In this document: in pieces, positions 59,101-64,000 of the stretch
Numbering within the stretch: the first letter of the stretch is position 1
How the letters are laid out: each line of letters opens with the position of its first letter
Source: Apricaphanius iberus
Lineage: Eukaryota > Chordata > Actinopteri > Cyprinodontiformes > Aphaniidae
NCBI GenBank assembly: GCA_028564705.1
Contig: JAPXFQ010002705.1
Coordinates: 62,001 to 126,000, forward strand
DNA length: 64,000 nucleotides
Direction of reading: 5' to 3'
Made by a program: the position numbers and the translations under genes
The notes under the pieces: model-generated
What the model saw: the letters and a program-made list of their open reading frames with translations, nothing else
Told to the model about the DNA's origin: nothing
Database searches by the model: none

Positions 59101-60897
59101 ATAGAAATGAGGTGGGAGTTAAGAGAATGAAAAAAATCTGTGCAGTGCAGAAAATCCTAATAAGGCCTGCCAGGTGTTTGGAGGTGTGGCCGTCCATAAA
59201 AAAGAAAAACAAATACCCTATAGTGTAAATGAATAAAACTGTCTGAATGTGTTTCAGCTTACTGTGAGGAACTCAGTGATTCCCGACTGACTGTTAAGCA
59301 AACCATGGTCAAGCAAAGATATGTGGAAGGAGATGTGATTGTGTATGTGTGCACTGCTCCTGGTGCCAATACAGAAGGCAATGCAACATGTGAGAATGGG
59401 AAGTGGACAAAAAGTGAAGAGTGTCCAGGTAAGACGAATTGGTGCTGAAAGGAAGAAAAGCAGAAATGCCTAAATGCTTGATTTTTTTATTTATTTTTTT
59501 TTATATCTAATTTTATTTTAATTTACACCACTCCAAGAAGTTTGGAGGTTATCATAAGTACCAAGCACTGTACTTATTACTGCTGATGGTTTGAATGGTA
59601 CGATAAAATTATAAAAGAGTCCTAGCTGAACGTGTTTTATCTGATTATTGTCTGTCCTTTTTTTTTCAGGCATTCCTTGTGAAGTTCAAGAACTGAGTCC
59701 TGGTCTAAAAATCTACAGATCTCGACTCCAAAATAATCAAGTGAATCCTGGAGCTAAATTACGTTTTATCTGTGAAGATGAATATGACATGGAGGGTTAT
59801 GATGAAATTCAATGTTTACAAACGGGGAATTGGGAGGCCCCATTTCCAAACTGCTCTGGTATGTTTACTTGTAATTTGGGACGAGCTTGCAAACATAAAT
59901 TTATATGATAATTTTAGCATAAGTTAATTTTATAAAATTGTATTTATTTAGTCTACAATTAATCTTCATTGCCACCATGGGTAAAGGTTTGTCTGCATCT
60001 GTTCTTGGAAAGCAGCATTTACATTCGGGATGATTTACTTTCCTGATCGACACTAGTTTGGATCTTTTCTTTTATTTCTTAAATTGAGCTTTTTTCCTTT
60101 CCTTGTTTTTGTTTTACATTAGTCATTAGTTAATAGCTAAAAGTCAGCAATCTCCCTCATTGATTAGAAAAATATGATATAATGTACTTTTGGCTTTAAT
60201 GTGTTAATTGAATTATAAAAAAAATTAAAAGTAATTTTAAAAATATGTAACTTTAAAAATAGGTTTTTACAAATCTTTTAATTAAGTTTGGTTTCACTGA
60301 GTTATAACCTCTGTTCTTTAACAGCGAAATGCAAAAAACCAGATCAACCGGAAAATGTAAACATCATTTCACCTGTAACGGCCAATACTCTAAGTAAAGG
60401 AGATAAATTATCATTTACTTGTAAACAACAAACGCACATCATGCAAGGGAGTCCTACAAGTATTTGTTTGGGAAATGGAGAGTGGAGCCATCCCCCACCT
60501 CAGTGTGCTGGTAAATAATTTGTTTTCTTACTGTTTTTATTCTGTCATATTATTTTACCAGATAAATCAGCAATTCCTGAAGGCTCTATAACAACAAGTT
60601 GAAGCTAAATCTATTATATGAGTCTGCATTTTAAACTCTTAAAAAATGCCGCTCTTTAAATGCAATGGTCTGAAAACACTCAATAAGCACTGTCTTTAAC
60701 TACTTCTTTCCTTTTAGATGTTTTGGTTTGTAGAACACCACCAGCTCTTGAAGATGGAGACACCAAAACTATTAGCAAATCAGAGTATGAAGATGGTGAA
60801 AAAGTGGAATACATCTGTCAGGCTGAATACATTATGGAGGGTGACCCATTTAAAACCTGTGAAAATGGTGTATGGAGAGGAGACATGAGATGCCTCA
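53051..60897 (+). CDS. cfh: Complement factor H-like gene (5' part, 16 exons, 14 CCP domains, continues beyond window)
   Basis: Seen: a signal-peptide exon followed by 14 sushi/CCP modules, each with four cysteines and a Trp between Cys3 and Cys4. Sixteen exons (about 863 residues) join with consistent phase 1 GT/AG junctions; the only exception is a phase-2 intron inside CCP2. Known: factor H is a secreted plasma and surface regulator that binds C3b, speeds decay of the alternative-pathway convertase and acts as factor I cofactor, mainly through CCP1-4; CCP2 of mammalian CFH is likewise split over two exons. CCP2 has the CFH-like PCGHPGEAQF opening. No stop codon follows the last exon, which ends on a donor site, so more CCPs are expected downstream (mammalian CFH has 20). 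Alternatives: a CFH-related paralogue or another RCA-family gene. Substrate binding is inferred, not seen. Confidence 0.85.
53234..53416 (+). CDS. cfh: cfh-like exon 2: CCP1
   Basis: 61 codons between the acceptor TCCACAG and the donor GTAAGT. The module opens DCTLEQF; the cysteines are in DCT, VPCNAG, LTCTEG and SKC, with Trp in GKWKP. In CFH, CCP1 contributes to C3b binding and to factor I cofactor and decay activity. Phase 1-1. Confidence 0.85.
53498..53603 (+). CDS. cfh: cfh-like exon 3: first half of CCP2
   Basis: Follows an 81-bp intron. It encodes PKPCGHPGEAQF through FECYRG and ends in phase 2 at GG|GTATGG. The PCGHPG opening and the phase-2 split inside the module are CFH-like. A competing GT five bases downstream (ATG|GTCTTA) was rejected because it puts the second half of CCP2 out of frame. 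Confidence 0.85.
53694..53770 (+). CDS. cfh: cfh-like exon 4: second half of CCP2
   Basis: After a 90-bp intron, acceptor TTACAG. Encodes YHMVSRTNRRRC, then TADGWDGNIPVCE, completing CCP2 with Cys3, the DGW Trp and Cys4. Exons 3 and 4 total 183 bases, the usual length of one module. Ends in phase 1 at GAAG|GTATGC. The basic run RTNRRR might favour polyanion contact, but that is speculation. Confidence 0.85.
54257..54439 (+). CDS. cfh: cfh-like exon 5: CCP3
   Basis: 183 bases, acceptor ATTACAG, donor GTAAAG, phase 1-1. Opens ATKCPVVHVDNN; the cysteines are in TKC, FSCKS, IFCNDD and PKC, with Trp in GEWSG. The pattern VRFSC ... CNDDGEWS ... PKC matches the general form of CFH CCP3. It is preceded by a 486-bp AT-rich intron. 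Confidence 0.85.
55097..55279 (+). CDS. cfh: cfh-like exon 6: CCP4
   Basis: 183 bases after a 657-bp intron, acceptor CAACAG, donor GTGAGT, phase 1-1. Cysteines in IRCFVP, FRCEDT, PKCTKF and PACKR; Trp in ADWSP. The N-terminal four CCPs, ending here, form the regulatory region in mammalian factor H. Confidence 0.85.
55407..55601 (+). CDS. cfh: cfh-like exon 7: CCP5
   Basis: 195 bases, the longest module here. Cysteines in IKCELS, VTCGEK, VTCNRN and PLCKG; Trp in GDWNT. The acceptor GTCCAG has a weak polypyrimidine tract, but the reading frame, phase 1-1 ends and complete module support it. The donor is GTATTA, a weaker form of the consensus. Confidence 0.8.
55736..55909 (+). CDS. cfh: cfh-like exon 8: CCP6
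   Basis: 174 bases, acceptor CACCAG, donor GTACTA, phase 1-1. Cysteines in VICRRF, YSCSNG, ATCTRD and LCQ; Trp in DGWTP. Its C-terminal CTRDGWTP form is usual for the middle CCPs of factor H. Confidence 0.83.
56447..56614 (+). CDS. cfh: cfh-like exon 9: CCP7
   Basis: 168 bases after a 537-bp intron, acceptor TTCAG, donor GTAAGA, phase 1-1. Opens ATICGKPQIKNY; cysteines in TICGK, YECLEG, ITCVQG and QKCSG; Trp in GAWQG. The Cys2-Cys3 interval is short. Confidence 0.82.
57160..57327 (+). CDS. cfh: cfh-like exon 10: CCP8
   Basis: 168 bases, acceptor ATTACAG, donor GTAATT, phase 1-1. Opens GERTCEKPEITNGF; cysteines in RTCEK, YSCDEN, ARCSDG and FLCIG; Trp in GEWEPP, plus an extra WW pair before Cys3 (KRWWGSARC). 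It is not marked by an ATG-initiated frame, so frame-based searches can miss it. Confidence 0.83.
   Translation: MRELVKNRKLQTDLRLALLMEHFTIPVMRITSFLPKGGGGQPDVVMVNGNHLFCV
57592..57762 (+). CDS. cfh: cfh-like exon 11: CCP9
   Basis: 171 bases, phase 1-1. Opens ANDRCGEAPVISNGTV and carries an N-glycosylation sequon NGT. Cysteines in DRCGE, IECKEG, LSCQSG and TICHG; Trp in GEWNF. The acceptor ATTAAAG is pyrimidine-poor, so the exact start is slightly less sure than for its neighbours. Donor GTGAGT. Confidence 0.8.
57876..58061 (+). CDS. cfh: cfh-like exon 12: CCP10
   Basis: 186 bases, acceptor TTGCAG, donor GTATGT, phase 1-1. Opens with EHCGPPPRVENAIV; cysteines in EHCGPP, YQCREK, ISCKAG and IKCV; Trp in GKWEKK. 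The frame contains no useful ATG, so frame-based gene calls miss it. Lysine-rich at the C-terminal end (KWEKKNIKC). Confidence 0.85.
59258..59428 (+). CDS. cfh: cfh-like exon 13: CCP11
   Basis: 171 bases after a 1.2-kb intron, acceptor TTTCAG, donor GTAAGA, phase 1-1. Opens PYCEELSDSRL; cysteines in YCEE, YVCTAP, ATCENG and EECPG; Trp in GKWTK. Sequon NAT just before Cys3. No further CCP was seen in the long intron 58062-59257. Confidence 0.83.
59670..59858 (+). CDS. cfh: cfh-like exon 14: CCP12
   Basis: 189 bases, long pyrimidine tract before CAG, donor GTATGT, phase 1-1. Opens GIPCEVQELSPG; cysteines in IPCEV, FICEDE, IQCLQT and NCSG; Trp in GNWEAP. Sequon NCS at Cys4. The loop YDMEGYDEIQC resembles the same place in the next two modules. 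Confidence 0.84.
60325..60510 (+). CDS. cfh: cfh-like exon 15: CCP13
   Basis: 186 bases, acceptor TTAACAG, donor GTAAAT, phase 1-1. Opens AKCKKPDQPENV; cysteines in AKCKK, FTCKQQ, SICLGN and QCAG; Trp in GEWSH. The HIMQGSPTSIC loop parallels CCP12 and CCP14. Confidence 0.84.
60718..60897 (+). CDS. cfh: cfh-like exon 16: CCP14 (last exon visible)
   Basis: 180 bases, acceptor TTTTAG, donor A|GTAAGT, phase 1-1. Opens DVLVCRTPPALEDG; cysteines in VCRTP, YICQAE, KTCENG and MRCLS; Trp in GVWRGD. It ends on a consensus donor with an open phase-1 frame, so at least one more exon must lie to the right. None was recognised in 60898-64000. Confidence 0.84.
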
Positions 60898-61129
60898 GTA
60901 AGTCAAATTTGAACATTTTATTTTGCATACTGTGATTTTTCTGTTGTTTAGATTCATGAACTAAATTATAGTTTTCCAGTCGAGATTAAGAATAATAAAA
61001 TGAGTAATGGCATAACATCATCTGGAAAACTGTATACTTAAATATCTTTTTACACATTTAGAATTATAATCAAAAGTAATTAAAACAAATAAAAAATAAA
61101 TAATTACCAGAGTAGAAATAAAACAAAAA

Positions 61130-61400
61130 ATAATAATGGTCATGCAACCATAAGGGGTCACAAGACAGTGATTTCTTGTGCCGGTTCCAAGTATTGACAA
61201 ATGCAGAGGGTTATGTCAGGAAGGGCATCCAATGTACAACCTAAGCCAAATCAAATGTGCAAATCACAAAAATGAATTCCATTCCAGATTGGTCAAGGCC
61301 CGGGTTAACAACAACCACCACTGGTGCTGTTGACCCATAGGGTGCTGTTGAAAATTGGACTACTTTTGGTTAAAGGACGAGAACAGGAAGGTGTGTTGGA
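61130..61400 (+). repeat. RTE-like LINE 5' fragment
   Basis: GGGGTCACAAGACAGTGATT, TTGTGCCGGTTCCAAG, TGCAGAGGGTTATGTCAGGA, AGGGCATCC and AAGGCCCGGGTTAACAACAA follow the order of a repeat found very widely in fish genomes, probably the 5' part of an RTE-type LINE (family name from memory, unverified). No ORF remains. Confidence 0.55.
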
Positions 61401-61734
61401 AGGGGTATGGGGGATTTTTTTTCTGCCATTTATCAAGAGAATACAATTACAACTTGGGAGAGGATTATTCTCTCTTCTCCCTCAAAACCTGTAATGCTTG
61501 CTCTTAAAATATATATCTCAAATATTCTATATTCTCTCTCAAATTCTATGTCTCTTGCTCACAGAGTTTCTCCTCGCTTGCAAAGAGTGTCTCTGCGCAG
61601 ATCAAAACTGCAATGATGAACCTCTCTTCTCTGCTTGCAGATTCTGAATGCTAACTTGCAGATCGAGTAGTGTCGTCGCCTAGCAACCGTTTCAGCCAAT
61701 AGAATGATAGTTCTCCTCAGAGCGTATTGGGAGC

Positions 61735-61990
61735 CTAAAGCCTAGTTTATGCTTCTGCGTTTTGACGGAGACGGATTGACGCTATGCCATTATCCGTCAA
61801 CGCAAAGGCTCTCCGTCACCTACGCTAGGATGCACGGAGTAGAAGCCCAAATTTTAACGATCCATCAACGTAGAGCGTATGCCTCTGATGGGTCAGATTC
61901 AGTAACAGCCACAGATCACAATACCAGAACGGGGCTCTAAAGTCGCTGTAATCACTAGTTAATGCAGCGTTTGGCCACTACATGCTTTTT
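61735..61990 (+). repeat. Dispersed repeat, copy 2 (pair with 16430-16625)
   Basis: CGTCAACGCAAAGGCTCTCC, CCCAAATTTTAACGATCCAT and TAATGCAGCGTTTGGCC align in order with copy 1. This copy extends further left (TTTATGCTTCTGCGTTTTGA). Possibly a non-autonomous DNA element or part of the adjacent LINE 5' region. Confidence 0.55.
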
Positions 61991-62399
61991 TCACTCTGAC
62001 TTCTGCTGACGGAGGAGGAGCAGCTCTCTCTGAGGTCTCTTTGAGCTCTCCTGATCTGGCTGAATTTTGCCTTATTTCCTCCTTTAAAATTTAGGTTAGA
62101 CCCTGTTTTTGTTTTTTTCTGCAGTTTTCCTCTTAATGTATGTGCCAAGACTCTCGAAGTACACTATTAGACTAGGCTTTTTCTGGTGGATTGCTTCCAA
62201 AGGACCTCTGTTAGACTGTGGATCAACATCATGGCATTTTACTCAGCTGAAAAACTTGTGCCAAGCTACCTGCTAAACCGGATCACCTTTTCTGGACACT
62301 TTTGAAAGACTGTGATTAACAACATGGCACACTGCTCAGCCGAAAAACTTTGATAAGCTACTCCAAAGACAGAATGCCCTGGAGGAACAGCTCCGGATT

Positions 62400-62905
62400 A
62401 TGGAAGAAAAACTATGCCGTTTGGAAATTAATCATGAAATCAATGCTAGATATAACAATGAGACGACAATACCGACAAAGGAACAACAACAACAACAGAA
62501 TGCTGGATATAACAATGAGACGACAATACCAACAAAGGAACAACAACAACAGAAGTCCGACAACCCCGTGCTTCGGTCCAGCCTCAATAGAAAGCGCCGA
62601 AAAACATTATTCCCTCACCGAGGCGTGGAACGGGCAGAATGCCAAACTCAAATTTCGAGGAGAACTCGCCGCCTCTAAAACGAAACTCTGGAAATTCCTC
62701 CACGCCTGTTCCTAGGAGAATGAAAAAGCAAAGGAGGAAGCTCCAGCCATCATTCTCTCCCCCTGGAATCCCCCTAAAGAACAGATTTACAGCCTTAGAC
62801 TCCCTGCAGGACACAGCCCCTTCCACCAGTCAAGGCCGCAGGAGAAATCGAGGAATACTGATATGGATGGCAAAAAAGTTAAAAGAAACAAAGCTAAGGT
62901 TCTGA
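62400..62905 (+). pseudogene. LINE ORF1, N-terminal part
   Basis: 62400-62678 starts MEEKLCRLEINHEINARYNN and is Gln/Asn rich because of a 57-bp tandem duplication (62442-62498, 62499-62552). The frame then shifts to 62639-62905, with basic RRMKKQRRKLQPSFSPPGIP and NRFTALDSLQDTAPSTSQ, the linker typical of L2/CR1 ORF1 proteins before the esterase domain. At least one frameshift. Confidence 0.6.
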
Positions 62906-63594
62906 TTATTCATGATGGCTCCATAAATGGGATTGAAAACTTCTGTAGCCATAAAACAAACATCAACTCTTTTCCAAAGTACACTATAAGAGAAATTATG
63001 GGGAAAATTCCGTCTATCCTTGCACTTCACCCCGGAATACACACACTGATCATACATGCTGGCTCTTATGACATCAGCCTATGCCAGAGTGAAATCTTAA
63101 GAGCTGATGTGTCACAACTGCTCTTGGCTCTAAATCTGCTAAATATCTCAAACACCTGGATGTCTGGCACAGTTGCAGAAGGTAAGGATGAACGGTTTTC
63201 TAGAATTAGGTTTCTTCACAAATGGATGAAAACAAAATGCGTCATAATATTCAAAGAGAATCAGTGCTATCTCAACAGATCTGGAATTAAACTGCTGGTG
63301 GCTAATATCTTTGCACATTTGAACAACAAAGCTCCAAGACTGTCTAAACAAAGCTTACCCAAGGTAAGCGCCTCAACTCAGCCCATGGATAAGCTTCCAG
63401 ACGGCGCCTCCAGTTCTAAACAGCCTGAGATAGTCATAAGACAAAGTTGGCCGAAGGCCAGCGATAATAATAGACCATTAGACGGGGCGTCCAGCCTCTC
63501 ACAGACCTCTGACAACGACAATGACTCAGCAAAACTCGGCTCACCGAATTCTGCAAAAAATTACAGGAACAAATTATTAAAGGAACTCAGCTAA
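62863..63594 (+). pseudogene. LINE ORF1, SGNH-esterase-like domain
   Basis: 243 residues. AKVLIIHDGSINGIENF stands where the SGNH GDS block is expected (the Gly-Asp-Ser order is altered to HDGS). HPGIHTLIIHAGSYDI replaces HAGTNDI, QSEILRADVSQLL is the helix after it, and NRSGIKLLVANIFAHLN replaces the DG.HLN..G catalytic Asp-His region. Known: CR1/L2 ORF1 proteins often carry such an esterase. With three catalytic blocks altered, this one is probably inactive. The C-terminal third is Ser/Pro/Gln rich. Confidence 0.7.
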
Positions 63595-63649
63595 CTCCAA
63601 GATTCTCACTCAGGTCTATTGGACATGATGATTCTCTTATCTCCGACCT

Positions 63650-64000
63650 TTGACCTGTCAGAATAATTTAAAAACTACCAGTGAATCTCTTAAATTGGCA
63701 TTACTCAATATTCGGTCACTATCAAATAAGTCTTTTCTAATCAATGACTTTATTAATAATCATAATTTACAAGCTCTGTTTTTATCTGAAACTTGGTTAG
63801 ATGCAAATAATGAAAGTTCCTCAATGTCGGAAGCCACTCCTCCTAATTATACCTAGCTAACTGAAAGCAGGAAAGAAAGAGGGGGGTACTGGGCACAATT
63901 TAAAAAAAAACCCACTGAACTTTAAAAGGATATCACTGGGCACATTTCACTCCTTTGAATACCTTGCTACAGAGATAAAAGAGCCAAACAAGGTCTTAGA
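63650..64000 (+). pseudogene. LINE ORF2 start: apurinic-type endonuclease N-terminus
   Basis: ALLNIRSLSNKSFLINDFI, then LFLSETWLDANNESS and EATPPNY, the first endonuclease blocks (N of LNIRS, E of SETW) of L2-group LINEs. It stops at 63854-63856, but family sequence continues in shifted frames (SFEYLATEIKEP near 63950), so frameshifts are present. The window ends inside it. Confidence 0.75.

Larger units (their letters stand above)
62000..64000 (+). mobile_element. L2/CR1-type LINE, 5' half, cut by window edge
   Basis: 5' leader from about 62000, ORF1 62340-63594 (frameshifted), then the ORF2 endonuclease start at 63650. Most LINE copies are 5'-truncated; this one has both the leader and ORF1. 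A near-duplicate pair lies in the leader: ACTGTGGATCAACATCATGG at 62216 and GACTGTGATTAACAACATGG at 62309, both followed by CTCAGC(T/C)GAAAAACTT. Same strand as the factor H-like gene, probably in its intron or 3' flank. Confidence 0.75.

Noticed and set aside
58062..59257. Search for an extra CCP exon in the longest intron of the factor H-like gene
   Set aside because: An acceptor-like TTCTTCAG near 58590 is followed by no cysteine-spaced frame.
1..64000. CRISPR arrays, operons, phage or bacterial signals, tRNA and rRNA genes
   Set aside because: None seen; splicing, LINE and MITE content mark this as vertebrate nuclear DNA.

Overview
This is eukaryotic nuclear DNA, almost certainly from a teleost fish and probably a percomorph (inferred from repeat content; the species cannot be read off). 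It is AT-rich, packed with fish-type transposon debris (L2/Rex1 LINEs, hAT, Tc1, Harbinger-like and TTAA-flanked DNA elements, palindromic MITEs, microsatellites), and has widely spaced exons with GT/AG introns. There are no operons, CRISPR arrays or prokaryotic signals. No tRNA or rRNA gene was recognised.

Layout. 1-780 is a GC-richer block with a TATA box and a polyadenylation signal, possibly an LTR or other mobile-element piece. 780-8200 holds a TTAA-flanked inverted-repeat element (2842-5955) carrying a dead Rex1/CR1-like LINE, followed by LINE/L2 remains and short repeat tails. 9191-12110 has a TCTA microsatellite and a minus-strand hAT transposase pseudogene whose domains are still readable. 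13-16.6 kb holds Harbinger and Tc1/mariner relics. 17.1-18.8 kb is clean non-repetitive DNA with many homeodomain- and POU-like words, possibly conserved regulatory sequence. 20.9-21.4 kb is a purine-rich minisatellite. 25.8-26.4 kb is an inverted-repeat element plus a TA microsatellite. 28.7-30.0 kb is a second, decayed copy of the TTAA element family. 33.3-34.4 kb is a GC-rich inverted-repeat element with a MADF-domain relic and a minisatellite. 37.4-40.8 kb has BED-finger hAT relics, a MITE with a perfect 8-bp target duplication and two copies of one dispersed repeat. 42.2-42.6 kb is another hAT-type MITE with a perfect 8-bp target duplication. 43-53 kb is mostly AT-rich intergenic DNA.

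The one clear host gene is at the right end. A complement factor H-like gene starts at 53051 on the plus strand. Sixteen coding exons could be built by hand: a signal peptide followed by 14 complement control protein (CCP/sushi) domains, one exon each except CCP2, which is split by a phase-2 intron as in mammalian CFH. All other junctions are phase 1. The last visible exon ends on a donor site at 60897 with no stop, so the gene runs past this window. Its downstream intron or flank carries an RTE-like repeat, a MITE-like repeat and the 5' half of an L2-type LINE (ORF1 with an SGNH-esterase-like domain, start of the ORF2 endonuclease) on the same strand, cut by the window edge.

Functionally, the window is one secreted innate-immunity regulator gene, presumably liver expressed, next to a roughly 50 kb gene-poor, transposon-rich interval. 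No convincing new system was found. The most useful observations are the complete hand-built exon model, several DNA transposons with exact boundaries and target duplications, and a candidate conserved non-coding block.
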